Positions 16,741 to 24,766 of a stretch of 64,000 nt of DNA are shown here, one piece after another. A program made the position numbers and the translations under genes. Location of the stretch: assembly GCA_002705055.1 (NCBI GenBank), contig PAHY01000032.1, positions 62,001 through 126,000 on the forward strand, read 5' to 3'. The notes beneath the pieces were generated by a model. The model searched no databases. It was given only the letters and a program-made list of their open reading frames with translations, and was not told where the DNA came from. This DNA is from Planctomycetota bacterium (lineage in GTDB: Bacteria > Planctomycetota > UBA1135). Within the stretch, counting starts at the first letter, position 1. Every line of letters starts with the position of its first letter.

Positions 16741-18885
16741 CTAGTAGCCACCAGTGCCAGCTACTGAGCGCTCAAGCTGTTGTTCGGTCACTGCCCTTCT
16801 GCTTATATCTACTTCAACCCATTTGCCGTCGCCCTCACGCCACTCGTACTTACCCTCTGGTAGGCGAATCCCAAATTCGAATCCTCCGGGTGATGTGGAA
16901 TTACGCACCAGCCTCAGCTTGACCAAAGAGGACAGCTCTGGGCCAATCCGCCTAAGACGCACTTCATGCTCTGCCTGGAGGCCGTCGGACTTCAATCGTA
17001 GCTCGCCGAAAGCAATCTCGGCTCGAATCTGTGGCGCGTCGAATATCAAATCGAAGGATTGGTCGAGACAGATGTCAATGCTCGAACCTGAAATCAATTC
17101 AATCTCCTCCGAGGCAGAAAAGGAGTGCGTCAGAACTCCAATGAAACGCTGCCCCGGGACGCCTTGAACTTTGAACTGGGGATCACCTTCTGGGCGCTCC
17201 ACAACCGAGGCACTATCGAGTCGAAAAGAGACTGGGAACCCCAAGCGATCGACGCCTATGAAGTTGAACTCAATCGTCGCATCCGTTGGCTCAGGGTTCA
17301 CACTAATTTCTTGTGAGCCTCCGGTGATCGCAATTTCGCCAATCTCATGACGCGTGATCCCTCGGGCGATCAAAATGACTTTGTACTTCCCTTGAGGAAG
17401 AACCACGGAGGTTCTCTGACGCGTGAGAGAAAACACAAATGCAGACGCACTTGAGTCGAGTGGAGTGAACCAAATAGCGCAGTCATCAGAGCCAGACAGT
17501 GCACGTGGAATCTGGACCGTCACATTGCTGAGCGGAGGGATTGCTAGCCCCTTCCGTCCGAGGTCGACAAGTCTCGACCGAACTATCTCTGCGCCGCCCG
17601 GGTAAGCCACTATTGCAAGGCAAGCATGGGTCCCAACCACTTTCATGGGCGGAGAAACTACGGCGATACTCCCACGCACTGGAACTCCCACCGATTCAAT
17701 CCCGTTGCTCGGCGGCCCCGGCGATATTCCGGAAACACTCGAAACTGTGATCTCACTGCGTAGTTCGACGCCTGCCGGGAGCGGGGCCTCCATATCAAGA
17801 GCAACCTCCAGCCGGCCAAGATCACCCGTGACAACGCCCAGGTAGCCACTACCGGAATCCAGTAGATCGCCTTCCATTGCTACCCATTGACTGCCATTAG
17901 GAATACTCGCAATCAACTGAAGGCCTCCCCACTCCACGAACGGAAGGACCGCGCCCCCAAATCTATCGGTGCTTGTCTTATGCCAAGGTGAACCCATCGT
18001 CGTTGAAACGCGATAAGCAAGGTTAGCGCTGGCCAACGGAGTAGACGCTCCACTTTTCTGGACGACCAGATCTAGGGAAGGTGGCGCAAGAAGAGTGCGT
18101 CGAAATACGCTTTGGTAACGATGAGTTGGACTTCCGCCCTTTGGCATGAGGCGCCTCTCCATCCGCAAACCATCGGAAAACTCCACTTCGCACAAGTATG
18201 ACGGACCGAAACCATCTCTGGGAACACTCGGCAGTCCACGGAATATCACACTCCCAGATGAATCTACCGCTTGCTCCGCTATCAGCCGAAGGTTTTCGCG
18301 CCAAACAGATCGCACCGAACTCAAACCCTCGAGAAGAAAGACGCGTACGATCGCACCATCTTCTACTTCAGTAGTGCCGTAATCACGCACGACATCGATT
18401 CGGGCTGACTCTGTCGAAAGAATCTCAAAGTCGCCTTCTGTTTGCATCGTGCGCGAGAAGAGGTGCCCAGACCCCTCCTTCGCAATCTCAATCGTCGCCC
18501 CCCATACAAACTCCTCGAAAGAAAACCTCCCTTGCGAGTCTGTTTCGGTCTGTTCGCCTAAGTAGCTGACACTTGCGCCAGCAATAGGACTTGCCCAACT
18601 TGAAACGACGCGCCCATGGAGACGTGGCCTAATCACCGCACTCTCCTTCCGAGTAAGTCCATCGGCAGAGGTGCCGCTGCCTCCAACAGACTCCGCTCGG
18701 CCTGTAGCGTTCTCGTCTAACGCCATTGCAATCGACGGCGAGGCTTGCCCACCAGAGCGCTCGACAATCGCCTCTCCCTCGTCAACAAGCCTGTTCGGCC
18801 CCGCTCCTTTCCAGACAAACATGGCGGCCAATGCAATCAACAAAATGGCCGCAGCACACCAATACACTCGGGTTCCGCTATTCAT
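16741..18885 (-). CDS. Large membrane-anchored beta-sandwich protein (carboxypeptidase-regulatory-like)
   Basis: This 714-residue protein has an N-terminal anchor (residues ~8-24, WCAAAILLIALAAMFVW) and a low-complexity linker to ~85. A clear carboxypeptidase-regulatory-like repeat follows (LHGRVVSSWASPIAGASVSYLG ... TDSQGRFSFEEF), then several weaker beta domains. No enzyme motif is visible. Its architecture parallels the genes at 7113, 14326 and 23237. It is a single-gene unit bounded downstream by conserved element B and a terminator, and upstream by an orphan IS3 end and a REP-like repeat. GC content is lower than in the backbone. Confidence 0.68.
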   Translation of the reverse strand: MNSGTRVYWCAAAILLIALAAMFVWKGAGPNRLVDEGEAIVERSGGQASPSIAMALDENATGRAESVGGSGTSADGLTRKESAVIRPRLHGRVVSSWASPIAGASVSYLGEQTETDSQGRFSFEEFVWGATIEIAKEGSGHLFSRTMQTEGDFEILSTESARIDVVRDYGTTEVEDGAIVRVFLLEGLSSVRSVWRENLRLIAEQAVDSSGSVIFRGLPSVPRDGFGPSYLCEVEFSDGLRMERRLMPKGGSPTHRYQSVFRRTLLAPPSLDLVVQKSGASTPLASANLAYRVSTTMGSPWHKTSTDRFGGAVLPFVEWGGLQLIASIPNGSQWVAMEGDLLDSGSGYLGVVTGDLGRLEVALDMEAPLPAGVELRSEITVSSVSGISPGPPSNGIESVGVPVRGSIAVVSPPMKVVGTHACLAIVAYPGGAEIVRSRLVDLGRKGLAIPPLSNVTVQIPRALSGSDDCAIWFTPLDSSASAFVFSLTRQRTSVVLPQGKYKVILIARGITRHEIGEIAITGGSQEISVNPEPTDATIEFNFIGVDRLGFPVSFRLDSASVVERPEGDPQFKVQGVPGQRFIGVLTHSFSASEEIELISGSSIDICLDQSFDLIFDAPQIRAEIAFGELRLKSDGLQAEHEVRLRRIGPELSSLVKLRLVRNSTSPGGFEFGIRLPEGKYEWREGDGKWVEVDISRRAVTEQQLERSVAGTGGY

Positions 18886-18909
18886 GGCAGTCGTGTAATC
18901 AAACCAAGA

Positions 18910-18938
18910 CTTGACCTTCCCCCGATTTGATGGACGCC
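18910..18938 (+). mobile_element. Orphan IS3-family terminal inverted repeat
   Basis: TTGACCTTCCCCCGATTTGA followed by TGGACGCCC matches the left end of the decayed IS3 element at 25679 with two or three differences. No transposase follows. Confidence 0.6.
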
Positions 18939-19000
18939 CAGGGGAAGGTCGGCTACCTCAATCAACGAATCTTGCCCGACTCGGCAACTTGAGTCCATTT

Positions 19001-19080
19001 GGCCTGACCCCATTCTCCGCACTCCTAGCAAAGTGACACTTGACTGGGGAGCGAGCCCCTGCGGCGCTGAAGGAGCCGAG
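19001..19080 (-). repeat. REP-like repeat, copy 3
   Basis: This is the reverse-complement copy of the repeat at 13899-13967, with GGCCTGACCCCATTCTCC at its plus-strand left end and the GGGG(AGCGAG)CCCC stem-loop inside. It faces copy 2 as an inverted pair across ~5 kb that holds two anchored-protein genes. Confidence 0.75.
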
Positions 19081-19262
19081 TGGAATCAAGTGCGCCTTGG
19101 ATACGCGCAGCTTGCTGCCAAGACGCCTCGAACAAGAGGCGTCCAGCGCGGCCTGGCGTGAGTCTCGGGCCGAAATGTTGTCACCCCGCGCGGCATGAAC
19201 CGTCTTCTGGGTGAGAGCCCCTCCCGCTCATTGACAACTCATGCGGCCACCCAAAATGAAAA

Positions 19263-19290
19263 AGCCACCCCGACCTCAGTCAGGGTGGCT
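19263..19290 (-). terminator. Rho-independent terminator
   Basis: The stem AGCCACCC with GGGTGGCT is followed on the minus strand by TTTTTCATTTT. It ends the FG-GAP protein transcript. Confidence 0.85.
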
Positions 19291-19292
19291 TC

Positions 19293-19353
19293 GTGATTTG
19301 GCTCCCCGGTCGGGACTCTCTTCGAATGGCTCTCCGTTTAGGAGTGGAGTCTC
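19293..19353 (-). repeat. tRNA-3'-end-like downstream element, copy C
   Basis: The minus strand reads GACTCCACTCCTAAACGGAG, AGCCATTCGAAGAGAG, TCCCGACCGGGG and AGCCAAATCAC. It starts ~37 bases past the stop of the FG-GAP gene. GAGTCC...CGGGGAGCCA can be aligned with GAGTCC...CGAGGAGCCA of tRNA-Asn, but a complete tRNA cannot be folded. Confidence 0.7.
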
Positions 19354-19388
19354 AATTGGGCGGCGCAATCGCCAGTTGTCCAGTCGGC

Positions 19389-21146
19389 CTACTGGACCTC
19401 GACCATCGACAACGTAGTGAGCGTCTTCACTTTGGAGGACGCCCCAGGTTCAAATACGACGCCTCGGAAAAAGAGTGTCGTACCTTCTAGACCCGCCCCG
19501 GCTGGCAATGTTAACGGTCCGCTATACCAGCCATGACGATCGAGCGTCCCGCGCATTTCGGGCAGACCCTTGAGTAGCCGGGTCGTGGAGTCGAATGAGA
19601 TATTCAGATTCCACCCTTGAATGTGCCTGCCACCCGAGCCTCGCTTGAATACCTCAGAAGCGAGTAACTGAAATCGAGCACCTGGTGCGGACGGGATGTG
19701 AATCTTGCAATCGACAGCCTGCCCGGTCGTGATCTCGTCGGGAAGTCGAAGTGACTCCGGGGCGACGACCAGGCGATGTTTGTCGCCCGTAGCGTGATTC
19801 GGGTCCGCCAAGAGCTGAAGCCCAAACTCACGCCAACCATCGCCGTCGATATCAGCGCCTGCCTCGATGAAGCGCCAAGGGTCCTGTTGAATGAGATTGG
19901 TCCACGGCTTCATGTCATCATCGATTCCAAGATCGATCTCCCGGATGAAGTGACCATTCTTCCCATCGAAAACCCATGGCTCGATCTGACTCATGGAGGT
20001 CCCTGGAGTCGTCCATGAAACACCTGGGTCAATGAACTCGGGAATGCCGTCTCCAGTCTCATCGACCCATGAAACAAAGTAACTGATCCGGCTCCCTCTC
20101 CATTGCACAAAGTACGGGTCATAGTCGGGTGTCTCAGCAACCCAGATCTGCTGCCCAGTGGCACCCGAAATCGCCCTCAGATACCCCACATCCTGAATCG
20201 TTCCGCCTGCACTGATGAGGCTCAAGAAGTCGGGGATTAAGTCTCCGTCAAGATCTCCCACTCTCGAAAACAGGACCGCACTAGCCCACGGGAGAAGCGG
20301 CGACTCAAACCTCCAGATCGTGTCCCCGGTTCTGCCATCGAAGCAAATGAGTGGCTGAGTTCCAATCCCAGAGAATCCACCTATCAGCGGCCGGATCACG
20401 TCCTTCCACCCGTCTTGATTCACGTCGAAGGCAAGCGGCCAATGAGCATCCGCTGGCGCCTCGTAGGAAGGCACCGTCGAGATATTGAAGAACATTCGAC
20501 CCCATGAAGGCTGAAGTGACTTGCCATCGATGAGAACCAACGCTTCATAGTCTCCAAGTGACTTCGAATCCCCGATGGTTTGCATCAGGAAGTCATCGTT
20601 TCCATCTCCATCGATATCCCCAACCGAGGACATATCGTCAATCAGAGAGTAGTTTGAGTCTCCTGCGATGTCCGGCGCCTTGATCCACGTGACTGGACTT
20701 CCCGTCGGAATAGGGAATACGCCGTATGCCCCGAGCGTGAGAGGCGCGATGTAGACGCCGATGGGGCCATGCTCATCGGTGTTGAGGACGACGGCAGTTC
20801 GGTCCACAAGAGCACGGCCGATCCCAGAAATCTGATAGTCGAATCGGGTGGAGCCGACCAACTCTCCCGTACCCCCCTGAAAGATCCCCCAGCTCACGGG
20901 AAGCGGGCCAAAAGGGAAAGTCGAGATCTGCCCTGCGGCGAGCATGTACTCGGGAAGGCCATCTCGATCCATGTCTCCCAACACACTGGGACCACGGACA
21001 TCGAAGGCAACCCCTGAGGCTTGGGGTTGGGCTTCGATGAATCGCTTCACAGCAAAACGGGGCGCAGGCTCTTGCGCGAGGAGATCCGCGCCAAGACCCA
21101 AAATGCACGCAGTCGCAAGCACAAGGCGCTTAGAGAGATCAGTCAT
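19389..21146 (-). CDS. Secreted FG-GAP/VCBS-repeat protein
   Basis: This exported protein of ~585 residues has a signal peptide with cleavage near LLAQEP. Repeated calcium-loop motifs of the integrin-like FG-GAP type are spread over residues ~50-450: LGDMDRDGLPEY, VGDIDGDGNDDF, FDVNQDGWKDV, VGDLDGDLIPDF, DETGDGIPEF, DIDGDGWREF. Each presumably forms one blade of a beta-propeller. The last ~120 residues are a beta domain related to that of the protein at 2839-4434. ATG 21146 overlaps the end of the disrupted upstream gene by eight bases. The role is unknown, probably surface binding. Confidence 0.82.
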   Translation of the reverse strand: MTDLSKRLVLATACILGLGADLLAQEPAPRFAVKRFIEAQPQASGVAFDVRGPSVLGDMDRDGLPEYMLAAGQISTFPFGPLPVSWGIFQGGTGELVGSTRFDYQISGIGRALVDRTAVVLNTDEHGPIGVYIAPLTLGAYGVFPIPTGSPVTWIKAPDIAGDSNYSLIDDMSSVGDIDGDGNDDFLMQTIGDSKSLGDYEALVLIDGKSLQPSWGRMFFNISTVPSYEAPADAHWPLAFDVNQDGWKDVIRPLIGGFSGIGTQPLICFDGRTGDTIWRFESPLLPWASAVLFSRVGDLDGDLIPDFLSLISAGGTIQDVGYLRAISGATGQQIWVAETPDYDPYFVQWRGSRISYFVSWVDETGDGIPEFIDPGVSWTTPGTSMSQIEPWVFDGKNGHFIREIDLGIDDDMKPWTNLIQQDPWRFIEAGADIDGDGWREFGLQLLADPNHATGDKHRLVVAPESLRLPDEITTGQAVDCKIHIPSAPGARFQLLASEVFKRGSGGRHIQGWNLNISFDSTTRLLKGLPEMRGTLDRHGWYSGPLTLPAGAGLEGTTLFFRGVVFEPGASSKVKTLTTLSMVEVQ

Positions 21147-21674
21147 TACTTGCACCCTTATCATTATCACTGGAAACTGGCTGTCCAGAGAGAATATCTC
21201 GCACTAGTCCTCCTAGTTGAGAGTTCATTGGGTACTTCTGGTGCATTCGGCGCAACCTCGTCCCGCCAGCACTGTCCACGCTTTCAGTAAATGAACTCAC
21301 GTAAGAGCTCGCCGCTGTATCCAGCATGTACTGATAGGGGTCTTCGGAACTTGGAATTGTTCCGGCGCCTCCCAAGCCCACAAAGGGAACCACCGAAGTA
21401 GTCCAGAACGCGGAGCCACTAGGGAGAGCCAAGAGATCATCGTTGAAGTACTGCGTGTTGGGCAGGGTCGCCCTACTTCCGCAACAAAGCACTTTCTCCG
21501 GCCCCGCCGACCCACCAGCGGGATCTTCAGTAACCCTCAGACTTGGCTCCACTGAGCTCCCGTTACTAACCAACGCCCCACCGAAATCCACCTGACTGGA
21601 GAACCGGCGTTGCAACACTGAATTCCAAATCACAAATCGAATCGGGGGTTTGCTCGTGTGGTTTGGGCATGGAT
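21139..21674 (-). pseudogene. Secreted-protein gene truncated by an IS3-family insertion
   Basis: The frame is open from the inner side of the IS left end down to a stop at 21139, about 178 codons (from NHTSKPPIRFVIW to SSDNDKGASND). Its natural 5' end is missing: the codons upstream of 21675 belong to the IS, and nothing on the far side of the IS continues it. Two adjacent Cys and Gly/Ser-rich content suggest an exported protein. It overlaps the start of the FG-GAP gene by eight bases, so it was once its operon partner. The insertion may also have removed the operon promoter. Confidence 0.6.
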
Positions 21675-21740
21675 TGACGTGAACCCCATATTCCGGGCCA
21701 CCCGGAATGGTGCATCTGAGCCACAATGGAGAGCAATCAG

Positions 21741-22007
21741 ATGCAGAGAAAGCGCTACACGGAACAGCAGATCGTGCGGATCCTCGGCGAGGCCGAGGCA
21801 GGCGTGACAGTCGAAGAGTTGACGCGCAAGTACGGCGTGAGCCGCAACACGATCTACCGCTGGCGGTCGAAGTACGGCGGACTGGAGGTCAGCGACGTCC
21901 GGCGCATGAAGCAGCTCGAGGAGGAGAATCGACGGCTGAAGAAGATCGTCGCGGACCTGACACTCGAGATTGACGCGGTGAAGCACGTACTCAAAAAAAA
22001 GTGGTAG
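21741..22007 (+). CDS. IS3-family transposase OrfA
   Basis: This ~88-residue helix-turn-helix protein carries KRYTEQQIVRILGEAEAG and VSRNTIYRWRSKYGG, followed by a leucine-zipper-like helix (MKQLEEENRRLKKIVADL). It binds the IS ends and represses or assists OrfB. ATG 21741 has GGAGAG seven bases upstream; ATG 21726 is also in frame. The end overlaps orfB. The A AAA AAG heptamer within the A8 run (21993-22000, then G) is a classic -1 frameshift site for making the OrfAB transposase. Confidence 0.9.
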   Translation: MQRKRYTEQQIVRILGEAEAGVTVEELTRKYGVSRNTIYRWRSKYGGLEVSDVRRMKQLEEENRRLKKIVADLTLEIDAVKHVLKKKW

Positions 22008-22891
22008 GCAGCTGCGCAAAGAGAAGGGTCGTCGCCGAGATGCAATCGGCGTGCGGCCTGAGCGAGCGGCGCAGCTGTGCACTGGCCGGGATCTCGCGGT
22101 CGGTCGTGCAGTACGAGCGTCGGCCGGATCCAGTCGACCTGGTGGCCCGGCTCAAGGCGCTGGCTGCGGAGAGGCCGCGCTTCGGCTACCGCAGACTGCA
22201 CATCCTGCTGATCCGCGAGGGCTGGGCGATCAATCGCAAGCGGGTCTTGAGGATCTATCAGGAGCTCGGCCTGCAGGTGCGACGCAAGAAGCGCAAGCAG
22301 GTGGCCAGAGCGTCCCGGCGACCGAAGGTCGTGCCGTCGAGGCGTAGCGAGTCATGGTCGATGGACTTCATGTCGGACGCCTTCACCGACGGTCGGGTCT
22401 TCCGCGTCTTCAACGTGGTCGACGATCTGACGCGGGAGGCGGTCGTGATGGAGGTCGGCGTGTCGCTGACGGCACCACGGATCATCCGGGCGCTTGATCG
22501 CGCGATCGAGGAGCGCGGCCGGCCGCAGCGGCTGACGATGGACAACGGCCCGGAATTCACGAGCCGTGCGCTGGACGCCTGGGCGTACGAGCGCGGCATC
22601 GAGCTGCATTTCATCCGGCCAGGCAAGCCGGTCGAGAATGCGAACGTCGAGTCCTTCAACGGCAGCGTGCGGGAGGAGTGTCTGAATCAGCACTGCTTCC
22701 GCGACGTCGCGGAAGCCGAGGCGATCATCGAGGACTGGCGAGTGGACTACAACGAGGTCCGTCCGCACAGCTCGCTTGGTCAGCAGGCGCCGGCGGAGTA
22801 CGCCGCGTCGCTGGGGCCGGAGGGGTACCCCTCCGGCCCCACGGGGCAGGCTGCAGCCTGCCCGAAACCCCTTACCCCAAAGAAACGATAG
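22001..22891 (+). CDS. IS3-family transposase OrfB (DDE integrase core)
   Basis: This 296-residue frame is expressed as the OrfAB fusion by -1 frameshifting at 21993-22001. It has the HTH_21 region (RPRFGYRRLHILL), then the rve integrase core with Asp in SWSMDFMSD, Asp in TMDNGPEF and Glu in NVESFNGSVREEC. These are the DDE triad at normal spacing. The C-terminus (PHSSLGQQAPAEYA) is typical of the IS407 group. Nothing is broken, so the element may still be mobile. Confidence 0.92.
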   Translation: MVGSCAKRRVVAEMQSACGLSERRSCALAGISRSVVQYERRPDPVDLVARLKALAAERPRFGYRRLHILLIREGWAINRKRVLRIYQELGLQVRRKKRKQVARASRRPKVVPSRRSESWSMDFMSDAFTDGRVFRVFNVVDDLTREAVVMEVGVSLTAPRIIRALDRAIEERGRPQRLTMDNGPEFTSRALDAWAYERGIELHFIRPGKPVENANVESFNGSVREECLNQHCFRDVAEAEAIIEDWRVDYNEVRPHSSLGQQAPAEYAASLGPEGYPSGPTGQAAACPKPLTPKKR

Positions 22892-22940
22892 GCTAGGACT
22901 GCACCATAGGAACTGGCCCTAAAACGGGGTCCACGTCACC

Positions 22941-23063
22941 TTGCGGAGTACACCGTCTACTACAACGCCGGCCGCGCCCATCAGAGGCTTCCTGGCGAGC
23001 CGCCGCATCGTTGCGAGGCCAGTGCTGGGCGACCTGCATCATGTCTACGACCGCGCGGCTTAG
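22941..23063 (+). pseudogene. 3' relic of an integrase-core transposase
   Basis: One frame gives EYTVYYNAGRAHQRLPG, the end of an rve core (YYN..R.H..L). After a frame change the next gives RRIVARPVLGDLHHVYDRAA with TAG at 23061-23063, a C-terminus common in integrase-core transposases. It directly abuts the right end of the IS at 22938. Only ~40 codons remain. Confidence 0.6.
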
Positions 23064-23236
23064 GCCCGGTCGAACTCGAGTAGCCCGGTCCTGATCGGAA
23101 GAGATGTGGCGTGGAATAACCGTAGCCGTTCTCGACGCATGTATTGCAATTCCACCGTCTCGCGCATTCGCGCTCTAACGGCCGGAAGGAGATCTCGGGA
23201 GGAGCAGCGGAAGGTCTCTCTGCCAAGTGCGGTCTG

Positions 23237-24766
23237 TCAATCACCATTCCCCTTCGATCCATCAATCTGCAAACTCACAGATGCCCTACTCTCCCGCGTG
23301 TCCACTTCAACTGCTCCGTTGGAGTCGCCTCCGATCATCCTAATTGACGCGGAGCCGGTTGACCTAATTCGAACCGAGTAGATCCCATCTGGTAGACCGA
23401 CGATACCCCTGAGCGCATGAACGTGTAGCACTGGAATTGTTAGCCACGGGAAAGCGGCGACATCGTCTTTCCTTGAAATCTCGATCTCTCCGCTCACGGT
23501 CAGCCCCGGGTCTCCCAACTCAACTACAACCGGGATAACTCTATCGTTCGGGGACACATTCCCCAGGTTCTTCTGTTCTCCTCCGAGCAACTCTAGGTCG
23601 ACGACAGAAATACCTATCAAGTCTTCGGCCTGCCACGTGATGCTAACTCGCTTCTCTCCCGGAAGCACCGAGTCAAATAAGAACGGATCACCGTCTTGCC
23701 CTACCAGTTGCTTCTCGTGAAGGCTCCCGGAGGAGTCTCCGCTTCGAACTAAATGGAACATATCGGCAACAAACCGACCGCTCTTCCAGTCAATCTTCCC
23801 AAATACTCTAGTATCTACGAATAGCCTGACCTCAAGCTCCTCATGGGCGCCTTCTTCAAGAACGACGGATCGAGGCGAAGGGTCGATAGGCCACCCAGCT
23901 CGAACTGAATAGCCGCCCTCCGGTTTGTAAACAAGTGCCGATGCCGCGCCAGAAAAAAGGCGCGCCCCACGTTTTCGACTAGCCACGTCTGCTGAAATCC
24001 AGACTCCGGAAGGCAACCCAAAGAACACAAATCGGCCACCACCGTCGGTCACACCATTAAGCCGGGATCGAATCGGCAACGCTTGATCATCAATACCATC
24101 TCGAGTGATTAGATAATGGACGACTGCCGTAGGTGCAACTCCTCCAAAGAAATCACTCAAAGTCACACCCAGCACTCGAGTCAGCTCTCCTGACACAGCC
24201 TCCGATAGCTCGTTCGCAGACTCGTCTACCAAATCGCCAAGTGTTGCTCTAACCTTCTCCGCGCCAAGAGGGTCGCCTTTATCTCCCAGAACCGTAAGCG
24301 CAATGGAGGCAGGCCGTTGAAGTCGGACCGCCCTCTCTCTTCCGTCCACATCTGGTTGAACCTGCACTACAGCAGGAAGGTAACCGTCCACGACGAGCAA
24401 CACGAAACTTCTTGTTCGCGCGACTTTATAGCGTCGATCTTCAGCGGCAAGAAACTTCGGGCTGCCCTCCCCCCAAGCAACTTGAACGCACAATTCACAC
24501 TTAACCACCTCGCCCGTTGGGCTAGTTGGAGTAAGAAATAGGCTCGGATCATCCGCTTCGCAATTTGCGCCAGCCCCTTCACGATTTAGAGCCCGCAATT
24601 CCGGCTCGTGAGCCAGTTCCACTGGGTTCCGACCAACCTTGTCAACGCCTGCTTTGTCAGACACGGGGAACAAAGCGCCTGACGGAATTGCAAAGAAGAC
24701 AACGAGAAGAATGAGTGCTCCCACGCCAAGTGGTAGAAGCACTCGTCGATTTTCACGATTATTCAT
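23237..24766 (-). CDS. Membrane-anchored beta-rich protein
   Basis: This 509-residue protein has an N-terminal anchor (residues ~10-28, LLPLGVGALILLVVFFA) and then beta-rich domains. One segment (RLNGVTDGGGRFVFFGLPSG) is typical of carboxypeptidase-regulatory-like repeats. One close Cys pair (CELC, near residue 90) is notable. No enzyme motif is seen. ATG 24766 overlaps the stop of the preceding secreted-protein gene, so the two are translationally coupled, as in the other secreted/anchored pairs of this window. GC content is low for the window. Confidence 0.65.
   Translation of the reverse strand: MNNRENRRVLLPLGVGALILLVVFFAIPSGALFPVSDKAGVDKVGRNPVELAHEPELRALNREGAGANCEADDPSLFLTPTSPTGEVVKCELCVQVAWGEGSPKFLAAEDRRYKVARTRSFVLLVVDGYLPAVVQVQPDVDGRERAVRLQRPASIALTVLGDKGDPLGAEKVRATLGDLVDESANELSEAVSGELTRVLGVTLSDFFGGVAPTAVVHYLITRDGIDDQALPIRSRLNGVTDGGGRFVFFGLPSGVWISADVASRKRGARLFSGAASALVYKPEGGYSVRAGWPIDPSPRSVVLEEGAHEELEVRLFVDTRVFGKIDWKSGRFVADMFHLVRSGDSSGSLHEKQLVGQDGDPFLFDSVLPGEKRVSITWQAEDLIGISVVDLELLGGEQKNLGNVSPNDRVIPVVVELGDPGLTVSGEIEISRKDDVAAFPWLTIPVLHVHALRGIVGLPDGIYSVRIRSTGSASIRMIGGDSNGAVEVDTRESRASVSLQIDGSKGNGD

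Larger units (their letters stand above)
21675..22938 (+). mobile_element. IS3-family insertion sequence (IS407-type), apparently intact
   Basis: The element is ~1264 bp. The left end TGACGTGAACCCC...GGAATGGTGCA (21675-21714) and the inverted right end TGACGTGGACCCC...CCTATGGTGCA (22899-22938) match at most positions over 40 bases and have the TG...CA tips of the IS3 family. orfA and orfB overlap with an A8 slippery run. No target duplication is seen (GAT on the left, CCT on the right), so a flank has been rearranged. Downstream DNA is another transposase relic. Confidence 0.9.

Noticed and set aside
14166-19353. Elements A-C as complete tRNA genes
   Set aside because: The AGCCA 3' end and a TTCGAA loop-like block are present, but no acceptor or T-stem pairing can be drawn.
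14166-19353. Elements A-C as integron attC sites
   Set aside because: No RYYYAAC/GTTRRRY core pair at the expected positions and no integron integrase in the window.
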